Source: Candidatus Gastranaerophilales bacterium
GTDB taxonomy: Bacteria > Cyanobacteriota > Vampirovibrionia > Gastranaerophilales > Gastranaerophilaceae
Direction: 5' to 3'
Length of the DNA stretch: 33,342 bases
NCBI GenBank assembly: GCA_944322685.1
Contig: CALUPP010000110.1
Location: 1-33,342 of the forward strand
Shown here: one piece after another, positions 23,127 through 31,729 of the stretch
How positions within the stretch are numbered: the first letter of the stretch is position 1
Layout: each line of letters opens with the position of its first letter
The notes under the pieces: generated by a model
Told to the model about the DNA's origin: nothing
The model's database searches: none
What the model saw: only the letters and a program-made list of their open reading frames with translations
Program-made: the position numbers and the translations under genes

Positions 23127-25733
23127 CTAGAATTCTTTCAAAGTTTTTTCCGGCGCAACGATTACGAACAAATGCGGCGCATCAAAGTACTTGTTTGCGA
23201 TTCTGATGACGTCGCTGGCCGTAACGGATTCGATTAAGGACGGAAATTCGTTAATATATTCAAATCCGCGTCCCGAAGCCTCAAAAACACCGAGCGTTGC
23301 GGCTTTTTCAGCGTTGGTTTCCTGCGCAAGGATGAAATTACCCAAGATTTTGTCCTTTGCCTCGCGCAGCTCCTTGTCCGAAACGAATTCTTTCTTGAGA
23401 ACATCAATTTCTCTCAGGAGTTCTTTGCGAGAATGCGCCGCAGTGGCCGGATTTGTGCCGATATAAACGGCAAAAACGCCTTTGTTTACGTTTCCGGAGT
23501 AGCTTGAGCCTATTTGATAAGCCAGTCCCTGCTCATCGCGCAGATGGTTGAACAATCTTGAGCTCATTCCCGACCCGAGCAGCGAATCGATTACCTGCAA
23601 AACCGCCAAATCCTTTTTGTTGCTGACGCCATCCGCCATCCAGCCCATAACAAGCCATGAAGCTTCGGAATCTTTTGCTGATTTTACTGTTTTTGTTTGT
23701 TTTAGGGGGTGAAAACGGTTATACTGCGCGTTAAAATCGAATTTTTTACCTTTGCAGCCGTTAAATATTTTCGAAAAATATTGAAGAACCTCTTTTTCAT
23801 CAACATTCCCGTTGACCGAAATCACGATATTCTGCGGGTAGAAAATTGTTTCGTAATAATCAAGAATATCCGCTTTTGTGATGTAGGGAAGCGATTTTTC
23901 CATGACTTTTCCGGTCACGCCGTAGGGAGTGCCTTTCCACATCTCGGTTTTGAACTCCTCAAACGCCAAAGAAGACGGATTATCGCGCAGCTGGCGGATT
24001 GCCTGGAGTTTTTCGCTTTTAATCTTCTCAATTTCATGCACATCAAACGATGCATGGTTCACAATTTCGTCAAGAAGCTCAAATGTAAGCGGGAGGTCGT
24101 TTTTTGTGGTTTTTACGGAAATCGTGAAGTAATCGGCTCCCGATGAAGGCGAAATTTTGATTCCGTTTTGCTCCATCGTCTGCGAAAGGTCGACAAAAGA
24201 ATATTTTTTTGTGCCTTTGAGCATGCCCGAGGCGGTCATGGACGCGATTCCCGGTTTTTTCTCGATAAAGGTTCCGCCCTTTGCAAAAACCTGGAAAGCA
24301 ACGATGTCATTGAGCGGATTTTTGTTAATCAGCACGGTCGCACCGTTGGGCAGCTCGTATTTTGAAACATTTTTGTCGGTTTTTACCAACTTTGGCTCTT
24401 TTTGAGTGATATTGCTGATTTGTTTTGTATTTTCCTCATATTCTTCCGGCAAAACAACAGAAATCACCGCAGAATCTGGGTTCAGGTACTTTTTAGCAAC
24501 GCGAACTAGGTCGGAAGCGTTTACTTTTTTAATATTTTCAATATAGGTGTCATAAAAATCGGGATTTTCGTACACAACCATCGTATACCCCATTTCTCCC
24601 GCAATATTTGCACCGGATTCGCGTGCGTAGAAAGTGTCGCGTTCTATGATGTTTTTTGCGGTCAAAATCTCCTGTTCGTCAACGGTTCCGCAGCGGATTT
24701 TTTCAACTTCGTAAAAAATCGCTTTTTTCAGTTTTTCAAGGTTTCTTGGTGTGAAATTTGCGTTAATCAGGAACAAACTGTCGTCGCGCATGGTTGAATG
24801 CCCCGCAGAAATGCCGTAAGCGAGCTGTTTTTGCTCCTTGACCGACTGATAAAGTCTGGAGGAGCGCCCGTCGCCGAGCAGCACGCTCAAAACATCCAGC
24901 GCATATGTGTCTTTTCGGTCATCCGAGTCGACTCCGCGCCAGCCGATGAGCAAATAGCCGGATTTTACTTTGTCTTTTGCGATAATTTCGGTTTGTTTTG
25001 TGCGCGGTTTGTCGGTTTTGTAGTGAGAATTGCGGGTTTTTGCGGGTTCTTTGAGCGCAAATTCCTTTTTTACCGCCTCGAGCGCCTTTTGAGTATCAAC
25101 ATCGCCCACAATTATCGTAATCATGTTGGACGGTTTGTACCAGGTGTTGTAAAAATCAAGAATTTCTTCTCTTGTGATGGTTTCGATGATGTTTTTTTCG
25201 CCTATTACCTGGCGTTTGTACGGGTGAGTTGAATAAAATTCTTTATTCAGGTTTTCAAAAAGCTTTGTTTCGGGGCGGTCGTTGTTTTTTGCGATTTCTT
25301 CAAGAACGACTTTTCTTTCTTTTTCAAGCTCTTTTCTGGGAATTTGCGGGTGCAAAAGCATGTCCGAGTGCAAATCCATGGCCGTTGAAAAGTCTTTTGA
25401 GGGAATTGTTATGTAATAATGCGTAAAATCTTTGCTTGTTGCGGCGTTTGTGACTGCGCCTTTTGCTTCAAGCAGTCTGTCAAATTCGCCTGTGGGGTGT
25501 TTTTGCGTTCCTTTAAAGAAAAGATGCTCAAGAAAATGCGCGACACCGTTGTTTTGGTCGGTTTCGTTGATAGAGCCGGTTTTTATCCAGGTATCAATCG
25601 TTACAATCGGGTTGTCATGGACTTCTTTTATTATGACAATTTGCCCGTTGTCGAGCTTGAATGTTGAATAATCCTGCGCAAACACGCCGAGTCCGGCAAA
25701 AAACAGCACTAAAAATATTAATAATTTCCTCAT
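23127..25733 (-). CDS. Secreted M16 zinc metallopeptidase, two-module (pitrilysin/MPP-like)
   Basis: The 868-aa protein carries two M16 halves in one chain. A signal peptide (MRKLLIFLVLFFAGLGVFAQ) sends it out of the cytoplasm. The active N-terminal half has HFLEH (H66, E69, H70) and the distal Glu in VVLEEIAKNNDRPE (145-146), the inverted zinc-binding motif. The second half, from about 450 (KYELPNGATVLINKN), lacks an HxxEH and keeps the R/Y-type substrate region with LGSGMSSRLFNHLRDEQGLAYQIGSSYS. This fits periplasmic or outer-membrane-side peptide degradation. The ATG at 25733 follows a purine-rich GGCGGGAAA. The gene is single and lies between two repeat-rich gaps. It is close in length to other bacterial two-module M16 proteins; the substrate is unknown. 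Confidence 0.92.
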   Translation of the reverse strand: MRKLLIFLVLFFAGLGVFAQDYSTFKLDNGQIVIIKEVHDNPIVTIDTWIKTGSINETDQNNGVAHFLEHLFFKGTQKHPTGEFDRLLEAKGAVTNAATSKDFTHYYITIPSKDFSTAMDLHSDMLLHPQIPRKELEKERKVVLEEIAKNNDRPETKLFENLNKEFYSTHPYKRQVIGEKNIIETITREEILDFYNTWYKPSNMITIIVGDVDTQKALEAVKKEFALKEPAKTRNSHYKTDKPRTKQTEIIAKDKVKSGYLLIGWRGVDSDDRKDTYALDVLSVLLGDGRSSRLYQSVKEQKQLAYGISAGHSTMRDDSLFLINANFTPRNLEKLKKAIFYEVEKIRCGTVDEQEILTAKNIIERDTFYARESGANIAGEMGYTMVVYENPDFYDTYIENIKKVNASDLVRVAKKYLNPDSAVISVVLPEEYEENTKQISNITQKEPKLVKTDKNVSKYELPNGATVLINKNPLNDIVAFQVFAKGGTFIEKKPGIASMTASGMLKGTKKYSFVDLSQTMEQNGIKISPSSGADYFTISVKTTKNDLPLTFELLDEIVNHASFDVHEIEKIKSEKLQAIRQLRDNPSSLAFEEFKTEMWKGTPYGVTGKVMEKSLPYITKADILDYYETIFYPQNIVISVNGNVDEKEVLQYFSKIFNGCKGKKFDFNAQYNRFHPLKQTKTVKSAKDSEASWLVMGWMADGVSNKKDLAVLQVIDSLLGSGMSSRLFNHLRDEQGLAYQIGSSYSGNVNKGVFAVYIGTNPATAAHSRKELLREIDVLKKEFVSDKELREAKDKILGNFILAQETNAEKAATLGVFEASGRGFEYINEFPSLIESVTASDVIRIANKYFDAPHLFVIVAPEKTLKEF

Positions 25734-25791
25734 TTTCCCGCCTTTTCGATTTTTTCTTGTTTTCTATGATTATACTATATAATTTGAAAGT

Positions 25792-25928
25792 TTTTTATAT
25801 TAGCCTTGTGGATAGTGTTCCGGTTATTTGGGCGTAAAAAGCCGGTAATATTTGATTTTCGCTGCACTCATAGGCGTCGAAAAATTAATATTCCTAAACT
25901 TGACGCCCATGCCAACTTAATATAAAAA
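25792..25928. repeat. Nested inverted repeat upstream of the ribonucleotide reductase gene
   Basis: Outer arms tttttatatta (25792-25802) and taatataaaaa (25918-25928) are perfect over 11 bp. Inside, gggcgt (25830-25835) pairs with acgccc (25903-25908), and an AATATT-containing pair and a small TTTTCG/CGAAAA stem are nested within. It lies between divergent genes and could be a leader RNA or a palindromic element. No cobalamin-riboswitch consensus is seen, even though the downstream enzyme uses B12. Confidence 0.5.
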
Positions 25929-26021
25929 TTGTAACTATTTTTAATGAAAAATTGTTCGAAAAAATGCTTTTATTATACAATGATATAAATTGATAAAATA
26001 TTTTAATGGGGAGAACATATA

Positions 26022-27995
26022 GTGAGTATCGACATGGAAGAAAAATTGTGTTTGTCCGAAAACGCCCTCAAAGTGCTTGAAAAAAGGTACCTGAAAAGGG
26101 ATAAAGACGGAAAACCTACTGAAACAGCAAAAGATTTATTTTTAAGAGTTGCTTCAACACTGGCAAACGCGGACAAACAGTTCGGCGCAAGCGATGAAGA
26201 AGTGCAAAAAACAACAAAAAAATTCTATGATTTTATAACACACCGCTATTTCATGCCCAATTCGCCGACCCTGATGAACGCAGGACGCGAACTCGGACAG
26301 CTTGCGGCATGCTTTGTGCTTCCTGTTGAGGATTCGCTCGAGGGAATTTTCGAAACGGTTAAAAATACCGCTCTTATCCACAAATCCGGCGGCGGAACAG
26401 GGTTCTCTTTCTCAAGATTAAGACCCAAAAACGACGTTGTACGCTCGACTATGGGCGTTTCTTCAGGGCCGGTAAGCTTTATGGAAGTTTTCAACGCGGC
26501 TACCGAAGCTGTTAAACAGGGCGGAACAAGACGCGGCGCAAATATGGGGATTTTGCGCGTTGATCACCCGGATATCCTTGATTTTATCAACTGCAAATCA
26601 GATAATTTTAAATTAAACAACTTCAATATCTCCGTAGCTATTACGGACAAGTTCATGGAAGCCCTGAAAGCCGGCACTGACTACGAATTAATCCACCCGA
26701 GAACAAAACAGCCGGTCGGAAAACTCAGCGCAAAGGCCGTTTTTGACCTTATTGTTGACGGTGCGTGGAGAAACGGCGAACCGGGCATCATTTTCATCGA
26801 CAAAATGAACTACGACAACCCGACACCGCTTATCGGCGAAATTGAATCTACAAACCCCTGTGGCGAAGTTCCGCTTTTGCCTTATGAGGCTTGCAATTTG
26901 GGTTCGATTAACCTCGGGTTGATGCTCAAAGGCGAAAAAGGCAATTTGAGCGTTGATTGGGATAAGCTTGCGGAAGTTACAAAGCTCGCTATCCATTTCC
27001 TTGATAACGTAATCGCAATCAACAACTACCCGCTGCCGCAGATTTCCGAAATGGTTCAAAACAACCGTAAAATCGGGCTCGGAGTAATGGGCTGGGCTGA
27101 TATGCTCATGCAGCTTGGCATTGCGTACAACTCTGAGGAAGGCACAAAGCTCGCTGCGCAGGTTATGGAGTTTATTGATTACCATTCAAAGGTGAAATCA
27201 ATCGAATTTGCACAAACAAGAGGCAGATTTAACAACTTTAAAGGCAGCATTTACGACGGCCAAAACTGGCTGACGAAAAAATACAAAGGCAAATCCGCCG
27301 GAATAATTACGGACGAAATGTGGGCCGAACTCGACGAACAAATCGCAAAAGTCGGCATTAGAAACGCAACAACCACTTGCATCGCGCCAACAGGAACGAT
27401 TTCGATGATTGCGAGCGCTTCAGGCGGTGTAGAACCGCTGTTTGGGCTTGTTTTCATTCGCGACGTAATGGACGGAACAAAATTAATCGAAGTTAACCCG
27501 ATTTTTGAGGCTTACGCAAAAGAACACGGGTTCTACTCCGACGAATTGATGACAAAAATCTCAATTGACGGCACGCTCGCTCATTGCGACAATGTTCCCG
27601 ACGAAGCCAAGAGAATTTTCGTGGCAGCGCATGACGTTTCGCCTTATTGGCACGTAAAAATGCAGGCTGCGTTCCAGCTCCACACGGACAACGCTGTTTC
27701 TAAAACGGTAAACTTTGAAGAAAACGCTACAAGACAGGATGTTGCTGATTCTTATCTTTTGGCTTACGAAAACAACCTTAAAGGCATTACTGTTTACAGA
27801 AATAACTCAAGACAGTTCCAGCCGATGAATCTTGAGAAAAAAGACGACAAAAAAATGCCCGAAATCAAGGCAGTCGACGCAGTTGAAGAACAACATCAGG
27901 GTGAAGAACACAAATGTCCGGAATGCGGCGCTGTTCTCGGTTATGGCGAGGGCTGCTTTATCTGCTTGAACTGCGGATATTCCGGTTGTTCATAG
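26022..27995 (+). CDS. nrdJ: Adenosylcobalamin-dependent (class II) ribonucleotide reductase
   Basis: NrdJ makes deoxyribonucleotides using a B12-generated radical, so it works with or without oxygen. The 657-aa protein has the catalytic barrel: SPTLMNAG (81-88), redox Cys97 in AACFVLPVEDS, SGGGTGFSFSRLRP, and the thiyl-radical loop NPCGE (278-282, Cys280). The segment TTCIAPTGTISMIAS belongs to the nucleotide-binding region. The C-terminus CPECGAVLGYGEGCFICLNC is a zinc-ribbon-like tail followed by GYSGCS with a redox-tail Cys. No N-terminal ATP cone is present, so overall activity is probably not allosterically switched by dATP. It starts at GTG 26022 with GGGGAG eight bases upstream; the ATG at 26034 lacks a site. 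A weak promoter, TTGTTC (25952-25957) with TATACA (25974-25979), precedes it. A strong terminator follows. Confidence 0.94.
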   Translation: MSIDMEEKLCLSENALKVLEKRYLKRDKDGKPTETAKDLFLRVASTLANADKQFGASDEEVQKTTKKFYDFITHRYFMPNSPTLMNAGRELGQLAACFVLPVEDSLEGIFETVKNTALIHKSGGGTGFSFSRLRPKNDVVRSTMGVSSGPVSFMEVFNAATEAVKQGGTRRGANMGILRVDHPDILDFINCKSDNFKLNNFNISVAITDKFMEALKAGTDYELIHPRTKQPVGKLSAKAVFDLIVDGAWRNGEPGIIFIDKMNYDNPTPLIGEIESTNPCGEVPLLPYEACNLGSINLGLMLKGEKGNLSVDWDKLAEVTKLAIHFLDNVIAINNYPLPQISEMVQNNRKIGLGVMGWADMLMQLGIAYNSEEGTKLAAQVMEFIDYHSKVKSIEFAQTRGRFNNFKGSIYDGQNWLTKKYKGKSAGIITDEMWAELDEQIAKVGIRNATTTCIAPTGTISMIASASGGVEPLFGLVFIRDVMDGTKLIEVNPIFEAYAKEHGFYSDELMTKISIDGTLAHCDNVPDEAKRIFVAAHDVSPYWHVKMQAAFQLHTDNAVSKTVNFEENATRQDVADSYLLAYENNLKGITVYRNNSRQFQPMNLEKKDDKKMPEIKAVDAVEEQHQGEEHKCPECGAVLGYGEGCFICLNCGYSGCS

Positions 27996-28025
27996 GGTTT
28001 TTCTTTAAACAACTTATAATTTCAT

Positions 28026-28055
28026 AAAAAGCGGGATTTTTGTATCCCGCTTTTT
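28026..28055 (+). terminator. Intrinsic terminator after nrdJ
   Basis: AAAAAGCGGGA pairs perfectly with TCCCGCTTTTT around an 8-base loop, 30 bases after the stop codon. Confidence 0.9.
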
Positions 28056-28069
28056 GACAATTGACGCTG

Positions 28070-28124
28070 TTTTTGCCCGGAGTAAGCCGTTTTGCATTGT
28101 TTAGGGGCTTTGTCCGGCAAAAAA
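28070..28124. repeat. Imperfect hairpin downstream of the nrdJ terminator
   Basis: Left arm TTTTTGCCCGGAGTAAGCC (28070-28088) pairs imperfectly with the arm at 28106-28124. It resembles the arms at 22888-22970 over about 17 bases with one change, but the word is short and partly low complexity, so kinship is uncertain. Confidence 0.4.
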
Positions 28125-28258
28125 TCGGGGGCATGAAGTTTTTGAGTTGATTTGCGGCTGATAAAAACGCTTTTGGGGGATTTTCAGAGAAAAATTTATA
28201 CTTACTAGCAAAAAATTTTTTGTTCACGTATTATATTTTTGCATAGGGAGAATTAGAC

Positions 28259-28903
28259 ATGAAAATAAACACTATTTCGAATCAGATTTACATTAATAAC
28301 AAAAAAACAAATTTTGGCGCAAAAAAAGATAAAAAAACGGTCATTCAACAATCGCAGACTCCGTCGTTGCCGTCTGGAAAGCTCGTTCCTGCGATGATGG
28401 CGCTTGCGGGCATGACTGTGCTCGGTTCTTGTTCCGAGGCCGAACAGAAATATAATGCGATGAGCAAATTTGAAAAAGAATGCCTCGCTGAGTTCCCGAA
28501 TGTGGAGGATGAACTGCCAAGAGTCGGCAAAGATGTATTTATTTTCAAATCTATAAAGGACAGCGTCGTAAAAGAAACAAAAGACTACAAATACAGCCAT
28601 GTCAGCTACATAAATGACAAGAGCATACATGTTTTCGGCGAAATAACAAGAAAAGCCGACAACAAAACCATGAAATTCATTAATGAATACGACAAAGACT
28701 ATAATCTGACCTCCACAACGCTAAAAGACACGAAAAACGGTGACAAATTCTATGTTCAATACGAAAATGGCTCCGTAAAAGATGTTCTTGATGAAAAAGG
28801 AGAGTCAATCAAGGGCCAAAAAAGAAGATTTATCATCAGTTTTCTTGTTATTGCGGCGATATGCGGCGCAGGCTTAGTTTTTAACGACAAAAAACCGGAC
28901 TAA
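28259..28903 (+). CDS. Membrane protein with NFGAK leader, lipobox-like LGSC and C-terminal membrane segment
   Basis: The family is not recognised. The 214-aa protein opens MKINTISNQIYINNKKTNFGAKKDKK, a Lys/Asn-rich leader with an NFGA motif that I associate with proteins of gut Melainabacteria. A moderately hydrophobic stretch ends in LAGMTVLGSCSEAEQ (about 46-63), which looks like a lipoprotein lipobox but lies far from the N-terminus. A soluble, charged middle (about 64-190, with a beta-rich repeat of Y/V/K residues) is followed by a membrane helix near the end (about 191-208, FIISFLVIAAICGAGLVF). GGGAG lies nine bases before the ATG. The stop overlaps the convergent galE stop by four bases. 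Location and role are open; the middle could be periplasmic. Confidence 0.65.
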   Translation: MKINTISNQIYINNKKTNFGAKKDKKTVIQQSQTPSLPSGKLVPAMMALAGMTVLGSCSEAEQKYNAMSKFEKECLAEFPNVEDELPRVGKDVFIFKSIKDSVVKETKDYKYSHVSYINDKSIHVFGEITRKADNKTMKFINEYDKDYNLTSTTLKDTKNGDKFYVQYENGSVKDVLDEKGESIKGQKRRFIISFLVIAAICGAGLVFNDKKPD

Positions 28904-29883
28904 TAGCCGCGGGGATGGTTTTTGTGCCAGTTCCAGGCGGTTTTGATGATGTCGTCAAGATTTTTAAATTTGGGCTGCCATTTTAGTATGTTTTCGGCTT
29001 TTTCGCTTGATGCAACAAGCCTTGCGGGGTCGCCCGGGCGGCGTTTTGTGATTTTTACATCAAAATCTTTGTCCGAAACGCGTTTTACGGCGTCAATTAT
29101 TTCTTTAACACTGTAACCGCTGCCGTTTCCGAGGTTGAAAACATCGCTTTCGCCGCCTTTGTTCAGATATTCCAGCGCAAGAACATGCGCACGGGCCAAA
29201 TCGACAACATGAATGTAATCCCGAATACAGGTTCCGTCTTTTGTCGGATAATCATCGCCTAAAATAGTAACAGAATCGCGCTGTCCGAGCGCTGTTTGGA
29301 TGACCAGAGGCATGATGTGCGTTTCAATTGTGTGATCTTCGCCAATTTTTCCGTCAGGATGGGCTCCGCAGGCGTTAAAATAGCGCAGGGCCACGTATTT
29401 TAATCCATGAATTTTTGAAACCCATTTTATCATGTTTTCCATCGCGAGTTTTGATTCGCCGTATGTGTTTGTGGGCACAACAGGGTCGGTTTCTTTGATT
29501 GGAAGGCTTTTGGGCTCTCCGTAGACGGCAGAACTCGAAGAAAAAACGATTTTCCCGATTTTATGCTCAACCATGGATTTTAACAGCTCAAGAGTGCCGT
29601 AAACGTTGTTGTCATAGTATTTCAGCGGGTTAATCATGCTTTCTCCGACCAGCGCATTTGCGGCAAAATGCACAACAGCGTCGATTTTTTCGGACTCAAA
29701 AATATTATCAAGAAAATTTTTATCCCGAATGTCCCCCTCATAAAATTTTACCTCCTCGGGGATTGATTCTTTGTGGCCTGTTTGGAGATTATCTGCGATT
29801 GCGACGTTATATCCGTTTTCTAGAAGTTCTCTGACCGTGTGCGACCCAATATATCCGGCTCCGCCTAAAACAAGAATTTTCAT
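28900..29883 (-). CDS. galE: UDP-glucose 4-epimerase
   Basis: GalE interconverts UDP-glucose and UDP-galactose, supplying galactose for surface polysaccharides. The 327-aa protein is an extended short-chain dehydrogenase: NAD-binding GGAGYIGSH (7-15), the SSSSAVYGEP segment holding the catalytic serine (about 117), and Y141-xxx-K145 in NTYGESK. The region KYVALRYFNACGAHPDGKIGEDH is typical of the GalE substrate side. The ATG at 29883 is preceded by CGGAG at about 7 bases. It lies divergent from aroC. Substrate specificity could include N-acetylated sugars, which these motifs do not settle. Confidence 0.94.
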   Translation of the reverse strand: MKILVLGGAGYIGSHTVRELLENGYNVAIADNLQTGHKESIPEEVKFYEGDIRDKNFLDNIFESEKIDAVVHFAANALVGESMINPLKYYDNNVYGTLELLKSMVEHKIGKIVFSSSSAVYGEPKSLPIKETDPVVPTNTYGESKLAMENMIKWVSKIHGLKYVALRYFNACGAHPDGKIGEDHTIETHIMPLVIQTALGQRDSVTILGDDYPTKDGTCIRDYIHVVDLARAHVLALEYLNKGGESDVFNLGNGSGYSVKEIIDAVKRVSDKDFDVKITKRRPGDPARLVASSEKAENILKWQPKFKNLDDIIKTAWNWHKNHPRGY

Positions 29884-29977
29884 TGTTCACTCCGTTGATT
29901 TTTTATTATTTTAGCACCAAAAACGATTCTAAAACCGAAAAATGTGAAATTTTTAATCGTTTGTCTGCGGATTTTTG

Positions 29978-30006
29978 TTGATTTAATCTGAAAAATTTGG
30001 GATAAT
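29978..30006 (+). promoter_or_regulatory. Candidate promoter of the aroC-aroK-aroB operon
   Basis: TTGATT (29978-29983) and GATAAT (30001-30006) are separated by exactly 17 bases. Transcription would start near 30013, giving a 20-base leader holding the GGAG site of aroC. Confidence 0.45.
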
Positions 30007-30033
30007 CTAAGAAAAATAAGAACCGGAGAAGCA

Positions 30034-31221
30034 ATGTTCAGATTTTTAACCTCGGGCGAATCCCATGGAAAATGCTTAAACGCCATCATCGACGGAATTC
30101 CGGCCGGAGTCCCGCTAATAAAAGAATATATCGACAATGAACTTGCAAGGCGCCAAATAGGCTACGGGCGCGGCGGAAGAATGCAAATAGAAACCGACCG
30201 CGCAGAAATAAACTCCGGCGTCAGGTTCGGAATAACAACAGGCGCCCCGATTTCTATTGAAATCAAGAATAAGGACTGGGAAAACTGGCAAATTCCCATG
30301 TCTGTAATGCCGGTTAACATGGATGATTTGGATAACAGGCTGCTTGTTGAAAGCAAAGAAATTACCAGGGTCCGTCCCGGGCATGCGGATTTTGCCGGTG
30401 CAATGAAATACGCTCACAACGACGTCAGAAATGTGCTAGAGCGCTCCAGCGCCCGCGAAACGGCCGCAAGAGTCGCTGTCGGTGCGGTTGCAAAGAGTTT
30501 TTTGAAAGAATTCGGAATTGAGGGGTTTTCTCATGTCATCCGAATCGGAAAAGTAAAAACTTCTTTTAGTTCGGACTATGAAACGATGAAAATCGCTGCG
30601 GAAAATTCGGATTTGCGCTGTGCTGACGAAAAAGCGGCCGCGTTGATGCGAAAAGAAATCGATGAAGCGGCTGAATCCGGCGATACTTTGGGCGGATGCA
30701 TAGAAATTATCTTTAAAGGGCTGCCTGTGGGGCTTGGGTCATTTGTCCAGTGGGACAGGCGGCTTGATGCAAGGCTCGCGGGGGCGGTTATGAGCATTCA
30801 GGCGGTAAAAGCCGTTGAAATCGGCATGGGAAAAGACGTCGCAGCGGCTCGCGGCAGCGAAACTCATGATGAAGTTTTCTTTGAAAACGGTGAGTATGTA
30901 AGAAAAACGAACAATGCCGGCGGAATTGAGGGCGGCATGACAAACGGCGAAACGCTGGTCGTCAAAGCGTCGATGAAAGCAATCCCGACGATGAAAAAAT
31001 CGCTAAAATCGGTCGACATTAAGACAAATCAACCCTATGAGGCACATTTTGAGCGTTCAGATACCTGCGCAGTGCCGGCTTGCGGGGTTGTCGCGGAGGC
31101 GATGGTTGCGATTGTGCTTGCGGAGGCGTTTCTGGAGAAGTTCGGGGGCGATTTTTTGCAGGAAATCAAAACAAATTACGAGAATTATAAAAAATATTTG
31201 GACGGAAGAAAAAATGGGTAA
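30034..31221 (+). CDS. aroC: Chorismate synthase
   Basis: AroC turns EPSP into chorismate, the last shikimate-pathway step, using reduced FMN. The 395-aa length fits the larger bacterial form. Signatures are TSGESHG (6-12), YGRGGRMQIETD (about 44-55), the FMN-site TRVRPGHADFAGAMKY (about 112-127), RSSARETAARV (about 138-148), and the C-terminal ERSDTCAVPACGVVAEAM (about 338-355). GGAG five bases before the ATG fixes the start. It heads an operon in which aroK overlaps its last 8 bases and aroB overlaps aroK by 14. The product feeds Phe, Tyr and Trp biosynthesis and folate or quinone pathways. No pathway gene upstream of it is in the window apart from aroB. Confidence 0.97.
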   Translation: MFRFLTSGESHGKCLNAIIDGIPAGVPLIKEYIDNELARRQIGYGRGGRMQIETDRAEINSGVRFGITTGAPISIEIKNKDWENWQIPMSVMPVNMDDLDNRLLVESKEITRVRPGHADFAGAMKYAHNDVRNVLERSSARETAARVAVGAVAKSFLKEFGIEGFSHVIRIGKVKTSFSSDYETMKIAAENSDLRCADEKAAALMRKEIDEAAESGDTLGGCIEIIFKGLPVGLGSFVQWDRRLDARLAGAVMSIQAVKAVEIGMGKDVAAARGSETHDEVFFENGEYVRKTNNAGGIEGGMTNGETLVVKASMKAIPTMKKSLKSVDIKTNQPYEAHFERSDTCAVPACGVVAEAMVAIVLAEAFLEKFGGDFLQEIKTNYENYKKYLDGRKNG

Positions 31222-31729
31222 AAATATTATTTTAATCGGTATGATGGGCAGCGGAAAAAGCACAATCGGCCGGCTTCTTGCCCAAAAAATTGAAAATTTT
31301 GACTTTGTTGACACGGATGAAGAAATTGAAAAAACCGCGAAGATGACGATTCCGGAAATTTTCATAGATTATGGCGAAAGTTCGTTCAGAGAGCTCGAAA
31401 GCGGCACTATAAAGCGTTTTTGTGCACATGAAAACCAGGTGATTTCAACGGGAGGCGGCTGCGTTGAAAGTATTGAAAATATTGAAGCTTTAAAGGAAAG
31501 CGGAATCGTTTTTTACCTGAAAGCGTCGGTTGATACGCTTTTTGAGCGGGTAAAACATACTGATGACCGTCCCATGCTCTACGACGAGGATCCGAGAAAG
31601 AAGCTGAAAATGCTTCTCAAGCGCAGGGAGCCTTTGTATCAGTCGGCTGATTTCGTGATTGATACAGAAAACAAGTCGCAGGACGATATTGTTAGCGAAT
31701 TGCGGGATTTATATTATGCACACAGATAA
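31214..31729 (+). CDS. aroK: Shikimate kinase
   Basis: AroK phosphorylates shikimate with ATP. The 171-aa protein has Walker A GMMGSGKSTIG (9-19), the shikimate-binding DTDEEIE (33-39) with D33 and D35, ESSFRELE (55-62) with R59, STGGGC (78-83), and the lid DDRPMLY (117-123) with R119. The ATG at 31214 overlaps the aroC stop by 8 bases. It carries a purine-rich site (GGAAGAAAAA). The frame runs on upstream to 31037, where it only shadows aroC. Its own stop overlaps the aroB start by 14 bases, so translation of the three is likely coupled. Confidence 0.96.
   Translation: MGKNIILIGMMGSGKSTIGRLLAQKIENFDFVDTDEEIEKTAKMTIPEIFIDYGESSFRELESGTIKRFCAHENQVISTGGGCVESIENIEALKESGIVFYLKASVDTLFERVKHTDDRPMLYDEDPRKKLKMLLKRREPLYQSADFVIDTENKSQDDIVSELRDLYYAHR

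Noticed and set aside
23028-25815. 12-bp word CCTTGTGGATAG in opposite orientation on both sides of the M16 gene
   Set aside because: Looks like inverted flanks of a mobile unit, but dozens of 12-base matches are expected by chance in a 33-kb window, and no target duplication or transposase is seen.
25740-26021. Cobalamin riboswitch before the B12-dependent reductase
   Set aside because: Expected from the enzyme type, but neither strand has the conserved B12-box or the GGGAA/GCTGCCCCCGC core.
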